Of a stretch of 64,000 nucleotides of DNA, positions 10,376 to 20,043 are shown piece by piece. Within the stretch, counting starts at the first letter, position 1, and each line of letters starts with the position of its first letter. Origin of the DNA: Prionace glauca. Its lineage: Eukaryota > Chordata > Chondrichthyes > Carcharhiniformes > Carcharhinidae. The notes under the pieces are model-generated. The model had not been told where the DNA came from. It saw nothing but the letters and a program-made list of their open reading frames with translations, and did not search any database. The position numbers and the translations under genes are program-made. The stretch spans positions 50,982,119-51,046,118 of the forward strand of contig CM075760.1 of assembly GCA_037974335.1 (NCBI GenBank), in the 5' to 3' direction.

Positions 10376-10732
10376 TGATGCTTTAATGGTTTACAAACAA
10401 GTACAGAATCAAGGAAAATAGAGAGAGAGAGGAGGAAAAAACAAATAGTTTTTTTTATCGGATGGAAGGCTGAAGTGATTGAATTACAATGGAGATGATT
10501 GTTGTTTCCACTGACACAATCTCGCAGATCTGGGTTTAAATCTCCTAATAAATGAGAACAAAATCTCTCGCTGAGTTCAGCGCTAAACTCACCGCTTTCC
10601 AGTGATCTGGAGGCAGTTTTCTTTCACAACTGTGAAATGAACAAGGTAGAAAGGAGAGAGGGACTGAGTTTGAGTCGTGACATTTCTGGGGGATGGGAGA
10701 TCTGGAATTCACCCAGGAATGAGGTAAAGTCT

Positions 10733-10739
10733 AAAAAAA
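10733..10739 (-). terminator. Pol III terminator of tRNA-Lys
   Basis: A seven-T run on the minus strand starts a few bases beyond the tRNA-Lys 3' end. Confidence 0.8.
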
Positions 10740-10745
10740 CATTAA

Positions 10746-10818
10746 CGCTCAACGTGGGGCTCGAACCCACGACCCTGAGATTAAGAGTCTCATGCTCTAC
10801 CGACTGAGCTAGCCGGGC
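10746..10818 (-). tRNA. trnK-CUU: tRNA-Lys (CTT)
   Basis: The minus strand is nearly identical to vertebrate tRNA-Lys-CTT (73 bases with discriminator G): loop CTCTTAA, intact D and T arms and both promoter boxes. One acceptor base differs (GTTGAGC where GTTGGGC is usual), leaving a C-A mismatch at the third pair. A T7 terminator follows. It is probably functional. Confidence 0.92.
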
Positions 10819-10918
10819 ACATAGCCTACAGTTCGTTCCTTAACCTGAAATGCATAGAGAAAATATGGCTTTTCCATTTGGTGTCTCAGTTTGTTCAGAT
10901 TTCAGTTTACAATGAATC

Positions 10919-11234
10919 ATAAGAACATAAGAAATAGGAGCAGGAGTAGGCCATCTAGCCCCTTGAGCCTGCCCCGCCATTCAATAAGATCACGGCTGAT
11001 CTGAAGTGGCTCAGTTCCACTTTCCCGCTTTCTCCCCATAACTCTTAATCCCCTTGCCTACCAAAAACCTATCTACCCGTGTCTTAAATATATTTAGCGA
11101 GGCAGCCTCCACCACTTCAACGGGCAGAGAATTCCAGAGATTCACCACCCTTTGAGTGAAGAAGTTCCTCCTCAACTCCGTTCTAAACTGCACCCCCCCC
11201 CCCTTATTTTGAGGCTGTGCCCTCTAGTCCTGCT
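10919..11234 (-). mobile_element. CR1-A 3' fragment, minus strand
   Basis: From the TTCTTATG-type tail (10919) to the 'RTRGHSLKI' codons, about 85-90% like the younger copies. It contains a run of C at about 11192-11203. It is 5'-truncated. Confidence 0.88.
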
Positions 11235-11364
11235 GAGGCAGAATCCCCAAAGTTTCTATCCATCCCTCTCAATCATCAATTAGATCATTCACATCTTTCA
11301 ATTCTGAGCTTCACCTTTCCCAAGCATTCCAAACTCCTCTCACATCATTCACCTTCTTTTTTTT

Positions 11365-11530
11365 GGTTCGTAACAATTTAGCCAGGGGAGGGGGCGGGGG
11401 GAAAAACCTTCTCAAGGTTTTCATGTCACACTGTTTCCCAGTTTCAGATGTTTCAATAAGATCATCTCTGATTATTCTGAACTCCAGAGCGAACAGACTC
11501 ATCCCACTGAATCTCTCCTCTCAGGAGAAA
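11365..11530 (-). mobile_element. Older CR1 fragment, minus strand
   Basis: The minus strand gives 'LFALEFRIIRDDLIETSETG', the CR1 C-terminal motif, flanked by decayed sequence. It differs from the adjacent CR1-A copy and is an older insertion. Confidence 0.6.
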
Positions 11531-11856
11531 CGCAGAAATCAGTCGCCCCACAGCGTCTGTGAAGGGAACAACATCTAAATCTTCCGGCTGGATGAACTGG
11601 CCTCGGAGCTGGAGAAGTCAGAGTTGTAACACTAACGATAAACTCTAAAGAACATACATGTCATATACAGAACATACATGTCAGATACACACACAGCACA
11701 CATGTCAAATCTCGTCACTTCCAAGTTGCGTCTTTTAACTTTCTGCTCTCCACCTCAGACATTTCCACATTCATCAAAAACCCCCCACCTCAAACCCCAT
11801 CCTGCTCCTCAATCCACCGATAATATTACTCGTACCGCAAGGAGTTCGCAGCATTT

Positions 11857-11929
11857 GGCTCCATAGCTCAGTGGTTAGAGCACTGGTCTTGTAAACCAGG
11901 GGTCGCGAGTTCAATTCTCGCTGGAGCCT
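11857..11929 (+). tRNA. trnT-UGU: tRNA-Thr (TGT)
   Basis: The 73-base sequence matches vertebrate tRNA-Thr-TGT. Acceptor GGCTCCA pairs perfectly with TGGAGCC, the loop is CTTGTAA, and the T loop TTCAATT and both stems are intact. It is the only plus-strand intact tRNA here. No run of four T is seen in the next 45 bases, which is unusual. Confidence 0.93.
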
Positions 11930-12344
11930 CCAGGCAAAGGTTAGCTCATACATACTCTGGGAAAAAGGTAAGTCGTACTCAGAAGGGAAACAGAGTGTTC
12001 TTATGAGTGGAGGGGCAGATCAGGTGCCATTTTGGAAAGCAAAACGATATTCTTCTTTGGGAGAAGAAATCGAAAGAGCAGAACATATTTGACGAGCTGA
12101 TAAATATAAATGTTGATATTAAGAATAGAGTAGATGCGTTTGTACAAGGAATGTATAAAGTTAGTGTGTTGGTGCAGCTGATAATTGGAATGAGAATTAC
12201 ATTTTGTTCTTATTGCTGGCAGACTGGAGTTTAAAAATAACGAGGTGTTTCTCCTGTTAAACAGGATTTTGTGGAAACCAGGTTCAATATTCTGCGCAGA
12301 TGTGACAGTCACATTTAAAAATGGATATGCTTTGCATTAGATAC
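11930..12344. other. No feature recognised
   Basis: About 400 bases downstream of tRNA-Thr, AT-rich and without recognised content. Confidence 0.4.
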
Positions 12345-12815
12345 GGTAAAGAGAAGGTTCACCAGATTGCTCCCTGGGGTCAGTGAGTTGTCCTGTGATG
12401 AAATTCTCTGGAGTTTAGAAGAATAAGCGGTGATCTATTTAGACTTACACAGTGCTGATTCGGTTTGATAGGATGGAGGCTGAGAGATTTTCTTTCTCTC
12501 TGCTGGTCGGGAATCTAACCCCCTGCGGCACAGATCACCGGCTGGTCATTTAGGGTAAGATAAGGAGAAATTACTTCACTCAAAGGGCAAGAATCTTTGA
12601 TATTTTCTGTGCCTGACAGTGACGTATGCCCCATCATCGAGCACATTTAAGGTTGGGATAAACAGGTTTCTGATCTCTTGTAGAATTCAGGGATCTGGGG
12701 AGCTGATGGAAAAACTAAGTTGTATCCCAATATCAGCCATGATGGTATTGAATGGTGGAAATCTCGATGGACCGAGTGGCCTGCTCCTCCTCCTATGATT
12801 CCTGTTAGAATAAAA
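12345..12815 (+). mobile_element. Decayed CR1 3' end, plus strand
   Basis: In order: 'gaaggttcaccagattgct' (RRFTRLLP), 'ggagtttagaagaataagcg' (EFRRIRG), 'aattacttcactcaaagg' (NYFTQR), and near the end 'atcagccatgatggtattg' with 'gagtggcctgctcctcctcc'. The order and phase are those of CR1 C-terminus plus 3' UTR, with many substitutions. Confidence 0.75.
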
Positions 12816-13255
12816 ACAGGAAGGACTGGAATTTCTCAGCAGGGCTTGAAACAGATGTGGAGTTAAGTTTCCGAGTTCAATATGATTCTTTTCAAACGAG
12901 TAACTGAGTGTGAATTATAACAAGTAGCACAACATCGAGACTGCAAACACTTCCAGTATCACTAGTTTCTGTCTTTTTGAGCACACACTACTATCAGATA
13001 TTTCAGATGGTGATTAACCATATTAGTCTGCACCTAGAAACCCATTAAATTCTGTTGGGGACTGAACGAAATGCGAATAAATGCTCGGTGTCAAAATCGA
13101 ACTTTCCCCTCAGTGCACTTTATTTCTCAAAAAACATTTGAGGGTGAAATCAGAACAATGATAACATGTCTTTAACACCGAGGTTCAGATAATGTTAAGC
13201 AACAAACTGAAATCAAACAATTTTCCCTTCCCCGACATGAGAAAGCTTAATCAAA

Positions 13256-13327
13256 AGTCCTGCACGGATTTGATCCGGGGACCTTGCGCGTGTGAGGCGA
13301 GTGTGATAACCGCTACACTACAGAAAC
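13256..13327 (-). pseudogene. tRNA-Val (CAC) pseudogene
   Basis: The minus strand resembles tRNA-Val-CAC with loop CTCACAC. The T loop has lost the canonical TTCGAAA (reads ATCAAAT), the acceptor 3' side no longer pairs well with GTTTCTG, and two anticodon-stem pairs are broken. Its duplicate at 15111-15183 is intact. Confidence 0.85.
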
Positions 13328-13735
13328 AGCTGGAAACACGGTAGAGGAAACCTGCCTGTCTGCAATGTTCAACTGCGCTGTGTTGCTGCAGGTTCCGATG
13401 GTCAGACTGAGAGCCCATGTCACTGAATACAGGAAGATAACCGTTACTTTCAATCTGATTGTACATCTTGTCCCCAACATCAATATTTAAAAGCGTTCGT
13501 CCAGCAAATATCTAAGGGAGCAATGGTTTCTGTCCATTCATTAACACATCATTTTCATCTTTCTTCCAATAATCATCCGCATTTTGTATCCTGTCGCTCC
13601 CCTTATTCCTTTGTTCTTCAAATCTGACATTTCCAATTCAGATACTGAAGAGGAAATCTCCCTGATACTGATTCCGCCAGAACTGGTGCAGACCGGGCAG
13701 TAACACAGGATTGTTGTACAGCAATAAATCTACAT

Positions 13736-13806
13736 TCCCTGACCGGGAATCGAACCCGGGCCGCGGCGGTGAAAGCACCGAATCCTAACCACTAGACCAC
13801 CAGGGA
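13736..13806 (-). tRNA. trnE-UUC: tRNA-Glu (TTC)
   Basis: Differs from the duplicate at 15605-15675 at two bases only: the wobble anticodon base (loop CTTTCAC, anticodon TTC instead of CTC) and one stem base giving a T-G wobble pair. All other stems and both promoter boxes are intact. No T4 run follows within 70 bases. Confidence 0.88.
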
Positions 13807-13954
13807 AGCTGGTAAACGCTTTATAAAATATTAATTTATCCATGAACCACCTGCCTTTTGTTTTGTTTCTGTCTTTTTATTCACCAAATACAAATTTCTC
13901 CGTCACATTGCCATGCTTATATCACACACAAGTGATATAAACTTGTGGCCACAG

Positions 13955-13985
13955 TGCAGAATCCAAACCACTGATCCAACAGGGA
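13955..13985 (-). pseudogene. tRNA-Glu 5'-half relic
   Basis: The minus strand resembles the first ~30 bases of the adjacent Glu gene (acceptor, D arm) with several changes, and nothing of the 3' half. It sits just downstream of the Glu block. Confidence 0.55.
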
Positions 13986-14331
13986 AGCTGACAGTGACTT
14001 TCCCAATCAGCGGATCATCCTCATTTTAGCCTTTCTCTTCCTTCTCTTCCGTCACACAATGGGCAGGTTTCTCATTATAAAAACACACTCTGCTTATTTC
14101 CACACTTGACACCTGTCATCGAGCCCATGGTGGTGAAAACGATGGCGTTGCACCATTGGAACACCCGGGTTCCGCCATCACCAGCTCAGTGAAACCTTGT
14201 TACTCCGGGACCCGGCCTTCAGAATGTTCTCCCACTCCAGTAAGTCCCCAGAGTTCAGAAGCTGTGACATCTTCTTCAGAGCCTTCAGTCTATACTCATG
14301 GAGACGAATATCACGCGAAGGCCATCTCCAG

Positions 14332-14355
14332 CCCCCCCCCCCCCCCCCCCCCCGC
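14332..14355 (+). repeat. Poly-C tract
   Basis: A run of roughly twenty C interrupted by a single G. Confidence 0.9.
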
Positions 14356-14620
14356 CCCCCACTACTTCCCTTCAAAAAACAGAGCAATAAGAAATTGAGA
14401 AACGACGAGCTTGAGGACATTTTAAATGATGGTGTCCCTTCAGTGCAGCTCATTGTGTTTCTAAAGTGAGATGATTTCTGTTTGTTACACAGTTCAGGCT
14501 GACCTGATTCAGAGAAGGATCAGGCTCAATCCTCCCGATGGCCTTTCCCAACTCCATTTCTTTAAACGAATTTCAGAAACATTTCCATTAAATAATATGA
14601 TTGTGACATATGTCAATGTG

Positions 14621-14687
14621 GTTGTATGTCCGAGCGGTCTAAGGCTCCAATCTCCGTGGAGGTGTGGGTTCGAATCCCAACGCGAGT
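14621..14687 (+). pseudogene. tRNA-Leu-derived relic lacking the anticodon arm
   Basis: The D arm 'gtccgagcggtctaaggc' and the T arm 'gtgggttcgaatccca' of tRNA-Leu are present. The anticodon arm is almost wholly deleted, and the acceptor ends do not pair. The long variable-arm remnant 'tctccgtggagg' supports Leu rather than Ser. Confidence 0.75.
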
Positions 14688-15110
14688 GAAATGGATTGAA
14701 ATTTTGATCCTTTCTGCTGTGGTAAGATTGAATGCAGGAGTGTGCGCAGTGTCGTTTTCGTCATGTGATTCTTCTGTGAAATGTGCGCCTTTTCCTCCAG
14801 TTCACTTACAGTATTACTTGTATCTGTCTGTTTGAGCAGACACTACTATCAGAAATTTCTGATGGTGATGAACCATATTCGTCTGCGCCCCTATAAACCC
14901 ATTAAATTCTGTTGGAGACTGAACGAGATGCGAATAAATGCTCGGTGTCAAAATCGAACTTCCCCGTCAGTGCACCTTATTTCACAGAAAGTATTTGAGG
15001 ATGAAATCAGAGAAATGATAACATGTCTTTAACATCGAGGTTCGGATAATGTGCCGCAACAAACTGAAACCAAATAAGTTCCCTTCCCCGACAGAAGCAA
15101 GATTAATGAT

Positions 15111-15183
15111 TGTTTCTGCCCGGTTTCGAACCGGGGACTTTTCGCGTGTGAGGCGAATGTGATGACCACTACACTACAGAAAC
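15111..15183 (-). tRNA. trnV-CAC: tRNA-Val (CAC)
   Basis: The minus strand matches vertebrate tRNA-Val-CAC. Acceptor GTTTCTG pairs with CAGAAAC, the loop is CTCACAC, and the T arm CCGGTTCGAAACCGG is perfect. No T4 run lies within 50 bases downstream. Confidence 0.93.
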
Positions 15184-15604
15184 AACTGGAAAAATAACGG
15201 AGCAAATCAGCCTGTCTGTAATGTTCAACTGCGCTGTGTTGCTGCAGGTTCCGATGGTTAGACTGAGAGCCCATGTCACTGAATTCAGGAAGATAACCGT
15301 TACTTTCAATCTGATTGTACATCTTATCCCCAACATCAAAATTTAAAAGCGTTCGTCTCACAAATATCTAAGGGAGCAATGATTTCTACCCAATCATTAA
15401 TGCATCATTTTCACCTTTCTTCGAATAATCTCAGCATTTGTATCACCAGCGCTTTGTAACCTGTCGCTCCCTTTTTTCTTTGTTCTTTAAATGTGACATT
15501 TCCAATTCAGATACTGAAAAGGAAATCTCCCTGATACTGATTCCGACAGAACTGGTGCAGACCGGGAAGTAACACAGGTTTGTTGTACAACAATAAATCT
15601 ACAT

Positions 15605-15675
15605 TCCCTGACCGGGAATCGAACCCGGGCCGCGGCGGTGAGAGCGCCGAATCCTAACCACTAGACCACCAGGGA
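15605..15675 (-). tRNA. trnE-CUC: tRNA-Glu (CTC)
   Basis: Identical in all visible stems to vertebrate tRNA-Glu-CTC (loop CTCTCAC). It is the intact member of duplication copy 2. As in its sister, no T4 run follows closely. Confidence 0.93.
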
Positions 15676-15754
15676 AGCTTGTTAATTTTAAAATATTAAT
15701 TTATCCATGAGCCACCTGAATTTTGTTTTATTTCTACACAGGGACACAATCTCA

Positions 15755-15935
15755 GGAAAAGGCGTTGATGATTTAGGACTGAGATGAGGAGAAATTGTTT
15801 CACTCAAAGGCAGGTGAATCTTGGGAATTCTCTACTCCAGAGGGTTCTGATGCTCCATCACTGAACACATTTCAGTTTGGGTTCGACAGATTTATGATCA
15901 TTCCAGGAATGAATGGAAGCAGGATTATGGAATTA
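15755..15935 (+). mobile_element. CR1 3' fragment, plus strand
   Basis: 'aggactgagatgaggagaaa', 'tttcactcaaaggcag', 'gggaattctctactcc' and a following 'gttcgacagattt' are CR1 C-terminal phrases in order. The tail is not recognisable. Confidence 0.65.
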
Positions 15936-16149
15936 GAACAAATACTCAGCCACAAGTTCATTTTTCAATTTTTTTATATGTTTAAAAGTATAATGGAAGC
16001 ATTTAAATATATAATGATATATATATATGTAATGGTGTACAGATAGACATATATGTATATAATGTTATATGTAATATGTTTGAAGTCAATCGTCATTAAA
16101 TAATGTTGGTAATACCAGATAACAGTACAGCCGGGAACAATTCACAGCT

Positions 16150-16330
16150 ATTTTTTATTGGCACCCACGGACCCATTGCCAACAGGCAACTGTTTAAACG
16201 TGAATGCTGATGGTGAGGAAATAATAAAATTCCGTCCCTTGGTGGTCTCGAACCACCAACCTTTCGGTTAATAGCCGAACGCGTTGACCATTTCCGCCAC
16301 AGAGACTGAGACAGCAGCTAAATATATTCT
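16150..16330. repeat. tRNA-Asn block, copy 1
   Basis: Matches 17945-18115 both upstream ('cgtgaatgctgat') and downstream ('taaatatattctaaac') of the tRNA, so the two Asn loci are segmental duplicates. Confidence 0.8.
16233..16306 (-). tRNA. tRNA-Asn-like (ATT)
   Basis: The minus strand resembles tRNA-Asn, but the loop reads CTATTAA, giving anticodon ATT in place of GTT. The D stem has one mismatch, and the acceptor closes with G-A at the seventh pair. A T4 run lies at 16226-16229. It may be an A34 tRNA-Asn gene or an early pseudogene. Confidence 0.65.
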
Positions 16331-16429
16331 AAACCAATTTGTGACCAATGATCACCCAATCTGAAGTTTAATTTCATTATTAATGCACTGGGCTTTGCTT
16401 CTAAGGGCTACAATTAACGTTGTCTCATT

Positions 16430-16790
16430 TATGACTGTTCATGGCAGTGTTCACTACAATCACACATTTGGTGCAGTCTTGTACAGTAATGCACTAGGCC
16501 ATGTCTCTTTATAGACTGCGTTTGACTCATTTGAATCATTATTGCAATAGACTTTGCAACTGTTTACAGTACATTACATGCCGCTTCATTTATTAATACA
16601 TGTAGACATGCCATGATAAATGCTACAAGTCATCGTCTCTGGACTATTATTACTTCGTCAAGAGTTCACTTACGTTACATTAGGCTCCATCTCAGATATT
16701 ATTGTGCTAGGCTCTATGTCATGCACTACTGAACACACCCGTGTATCACTAATAAAGCAGACACTTTCTCACTAATTGTTTTTCTATCAA
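16430..16790 (+). repeat. 27-bp-periodic dispersed repeat, plus orientation
   Basis: A succession of 'ccatgtctctttatagac'-like units with roughly 27-base spacing. About 300 bases are colinear with the reverse complement of 39320-39620, including 'gactcatttgaatcat', 'attgcaatagac' and 'gtcatgcactactgaacac'. Confidence 0.75.
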
Positions 16791-16862
16791 ATGTGTCTAA
16801 TAGATGGAATCGAACAAAGAGCGAGTGAGAAGAATAGATGGATATTAACTAAAAAGTTCATG

Positions 16863-17364
16863 AAGTGGATGAAATTGTGTTATAGATCAGAGTGAGTTAG
16901 GGCTCGAATTGTGCTAAAGTCAAAAATTATAAGAAGGAACTATATTTACATATACACAGAACATATTATAGAGGCAGGGTTCAGCTGGATTTCTGAACGG
17001 ACTAAGGAAAAAAATGAGCGCCGAGGAATGGAAAATCCAGCGAAAAAGAGACATGTGTCCAATTATAATGAAATATTATTTGATAATGTCTGGACGATAA
17101 AATAGACAAATCTTTAAATCATTAAAATGTAAGGTTATTCAATAATTAGCTGGTAATCGACATGTTCACTAGCCGGAAGGTAAATATGAATGCAAGTATT
17201 AAATTCATTATCCTTCGGCCAGATTTTCCTGTGAATGTTACTGACAGAGATATTAATGCCATTGCTTTACTGATTGTTCCCTTTCCATGGAAACAGGGAA
17301 ATAAATTTTCCTCAAATATCTCCTCAAACCTGCTGCACTAACCTTGTGATTAAAATGATACAAC
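16863..17364 (-). repeat. Arm 2 of the distant inverted repeat
   Basis: Reverse-complement match to 8189-8675, in order and nearly without large gaps. Confidence 0.8.
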
Positions 17365-17724
17365 ACCACCATCTGCTGGCGGTCAACAGCGACTGCAGGC
17401 GCTAGTGCTTGTGAGTCTGCGAACCGGTTACTGAAATATGAATATTGAACGATATTGTCCGAGATTGGAGTTTATAGAAGGATCTCGGCTGGCGTATTCG
17501 CCCTTTTTATAACCAGGCACCGCAGATAAATCGTGTTCTTCATTTCCCATTGGGAGATCATGTCTGGAAATTGAAGTTGGGATTATGTGAGACTTCAAAT
17601 TGTACATTCGATGCAGTTATCAGACGTAAATCAAATTCAGAATCTTTCTGGGTAAACATTGCTGCCCTCTGCAATTCGTTTGTCAGACATTTTCACGGTT
17701 TAGTCTGAAAAAAGGCACAAATAA

Positions 17725-17880
17725 CACACACACACACACACACGTATTGGAGCCTACAGAGATACAGGGGGGCATACACAGATTCAGGGACACATGTAGA
17801 TGCAGGGGCACACTAGATTCAGACGCAGACATATAGAGATCCCGGTAACTCGAAAACTCGAAAGATACAAGGGCACACAC
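17725..17880 (+). repeat. CA microsatellite and adjoining degenerate short repeats
   Basis: A (CA) run of about ten units at 17725-17744, followed by loosely repeated 'agatacagggacacac'-like units of about 20-25 bases to 17880. Confidence 0.75.
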
Positions 17881-18006
17881 AGTATCAGAGGTATATACAA
17901 TGTCTCAGCTTGTACACTGCCAAACTCTCCCTCGTAGTTCCAGACTTTTCAATGAGTTGATGCAGGCAATTGTTTGCCCGTGAATGCTGATAGTGAGAAA
18001 AATAGC

Positions 18007-18011
18007 AAAAA
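18007..18011 (-). terminator. Pol III terminator of tRNA-Asn
   Basis: A T5 run on the minus strand just past the 3' end of the tRNA, with a second T5 run at 17998-18002 as backup. Confidence 0.8.
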
Positions 18012-18013
18012 TC

Positions 18014-18030
18014 CGTCCCTGGGTGGTCTC

Positions 18031-18066
<36 letters not shown>

Positions 18067-18087
18067 GACCCATTGCGCCACAGAGAC
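18014..18087 (-). tRNA. trnN-GUU: tRNA-Asn (GTT)
   Basis: 74 bases with loop CTGTTAA, an intact D arm with GG in the loop, T arm GGTGG/CCACC and a paired acceptor (one T-G). Two terminators follow. It is probably functional. Confidence 0.93.
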
Positions 18088-18508
18088 TGAGACAACAGCA
18101 GTTAAATATATTCTAAACTAGTGTGTCAATGACCACAATTCTATTTCTGAAAACCTGTTCCAGAACCGCAGCATGACCGCACTGTTTACAATTCTATACA
18201 AGTCTCTTTAGTTCCGTTGATCCTGCAGCACTGCTGTAGTGTGTTTCTCCTATGAACGGGCAGGTAAAATTAATCCATGTTTCTTATCACAGGCAGGAAT
18301 TCAACGGGAGGGAAGGGAACTGACTACCCGTAGCCCAAAGATTCAACACTTGCCACTCAATCATCAACAACACCATTCACAAGTGCACCTCCTTCCGAAT
18401 AATGCGATCTATTTCCCTCAGGATTTCGTTCCAAGACTTAATATTTCCCTTGTTTTCCCCCAATTTTGACAGGAGATTCGCTTCAATATACAGAGTGAAC
18501 AGAGAAAG

Positions 18509-18513
18509 AAAAA
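18509..18513 (-). terminator. Pol III terminator of tRNA-Gly
   Basis: A T5 run on the minus strand about five bases beyond the 3' end. Confidence 0.8.
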
Positions 18514-18517
18514 GCTT

Positions 18518-18588
18518 TGCATTGGCCCGGAAACGAACCCGGGCCTCCCGCGTGGGAAGCGAGAATTCTACCACTGAACCACCAATGC
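18518..18588 (-). tRNA. trnG-CCC: tRNA-Gly (CCC)
   Basis: The minus strand matches vertebrate tRNA-Gly. Acceptor GCATTGG pairs with CCAATGC and the loop TTCCCAC gives anticodon CCC. The T loop reads TTCGTTT, so the nearly invariant A58 is T. This also alters the B box and may weaken transcription or folding. A T5 terminator is present. Confidence 0.85.
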
Positions 18589-19170
18589 TGCTCTTACTGG
18601 CGCTACCCCCACATGCTCTCTCTTCCTTCACACTCAACAGCATTGTAATTTCCTTACTTTGTCCTTTCGTTCCCCAAATGCCCACAAATGCTCTCACTCA
18701 AATCTCACACGCAACATCGCACAAGCCTTTCATGCTGTTCAACACCTTCCTTTCATTCACAACCGCATCTCAAACTTTCACCCTTCCTCCAAAACACAAG
18801 AACTCTGCAACAATCCCCCTCTCACACAGCCTCATTCTCCCAAATCTGCCTCTGCTTTCACCATATCAGTCTAAACACGCTTAAAACGCATTCAAATCAT
18901 TTTCACACTGTCTCTTCCACTCACCCCATATCACTACAATACGCATCATGCCATTCTGCAAAAGCTTTAAGTTGCTACATTTCTTCAAAGCTGGTACCCA
19001 ATGCGACACCAGGACAAACTTCCACTTTCTACATTTGATAACACCTATATAGGGTTACAAGTTAGGTCGGAATAAACTCCCCAGGGAGGTTACTGGTGTT
19101 GATGGAAGGCGCGGTCTTCACATCATTTGCCGTAATTTTGGTCTTCCTGTCAGTTCAAACTCCTTGTGGC
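18589..19170. other. No gene recognised; C- and A-rich
   Basis: Pyrimidine/adenine-rich sequence. A 160-codon open frame across the tRNA-Gly is an accident of composition. No repeat was recognised. Confidence 0.4.
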
Positions 19171-19176
19171 CTGGGA

Positions 19177-19798
19177 GAACCGAGTTGTGGACGAAGCTGC
19201 TTTAATTTAAATTAATTATCAGGGCCACACGGTGAAGCCTTTCACTGTTTGCTGAGCAGAGAGAGAGAGAGCTAAGAATTTACCTGTTAAAAACCTGTTT
19301 AAAATAAGTTTAAAGCACTTTGTTCTTTGTAGAACTGTTTAAAGCATTTATTTTATTGTCTTTACTGCTAGTTTAGAACCGAGTTGTGGACGAAGCTGCT
19401 TTAATTTAAATTAATTATCAGGGCCACACGGTGAAGCCTTTCACTGTTTGCTGAGCAGAGAGAGAGAGAGCTAAGAATTTACCTGTTAAAAACCTGTTTA
19501 AAATAAGTTTAAAGCACTTTGTTCTTTGTAGAACTGTTTAAAGCATTTATTTTATTGTCTTTACTGCTAGTTTAGAACCGAGTTGTGGACGAAGCTGCTT
19601 TAATTTAAATTAATTATCAGGGCCACACGGTGAAGCCTTTCACTGTTTGCTGAGCAGAGAGAGAGAGAGCTAAGAATTTACCTGTTAAAAACCTGTTTAA
19701 AATAAGTTTAAAGCACTTTGTTCTTTGCAGAACTGTTTAAAGCATTTATTTTATTGTCTTTACTGCTAGTTTAGAACCGAGTTGTGGACGAGCCTGCT
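19177..19798 (+). repeat. 199-bp tandem 5' UTR monomers of CR1-A
   Basis: Units start with 'gaaccgagttgtggacg' at 19177, 19376, 19575 and 19774, an exact 199-base period. The first three are complete and nearly identical, and the fourth diverges after about 25 bases. Each contains a GA run and 'gtttaaagca' phrases. By analogy with rodent L1 monomers these may form the promoter, which is an inference. Confidence 0.9.
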
Positions 19799-20043
19799 TC
19801 TAATCAGCGCCAGGTTTAAAAGGAGGCCTGGTGTAGACAGCGGGCAGCGTCTGAGCGGGCAGCGGAGTGAGAGGGAAGCAGAGTGAGCTAATAGGGCTTA
19901 ATATCAAAAAGGGCTGGAGGGAAAAAGGACAGGTGAGTTCGTTTGAAAAAAAAACAAGGAAAAAAAAAAATTTTTTTTTTTCCAATACTACTACAGCAAG
20001 AAACAAGGAAAAATTTTTTCCACATAAAACATTACAGTGAATA

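Larger units (their letters stand above)
12950..13945. repeat. Val-Glu tRNA duplication block, copy 1
   Basis: Colinear with 14810-15740, including the tRNA-Val locus, the spacer ('gctgtgttgctgcaggttcc'), the tRNA-Glu locus and the downstream 'atattaatttatccatga'. The spacing of Val to Glu is 480 bases here and 494 in copy 2. Copy 1 has a decayed Val and a Glu with TTC anticodon. Confidence 0.88.
14810..15740. repeat. Val-Glu tRNA duplication block, copy 2
   Basis: Second copy of 12950-13945. Here both tRNAs look intact (Val CAC, Glu CTC). The offset between the copies is about 1.86 kb. Confidence 0.88.
17945..18115. repeat. tRNA-Asn block, copy 2
   Basis: Partner of 16150-16330. The copies differ by scattered substitutions and small indels. 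Confidence 0.8.

Noticed and set aside
18402-18884. A 160-codon plus-strand open frame
   Set aside because: It crosses the tRNA-Gly gene on the opposite strand, has a Ser/His/Pro-rich composition expected of C/A-rich DNA, and shows no domain.
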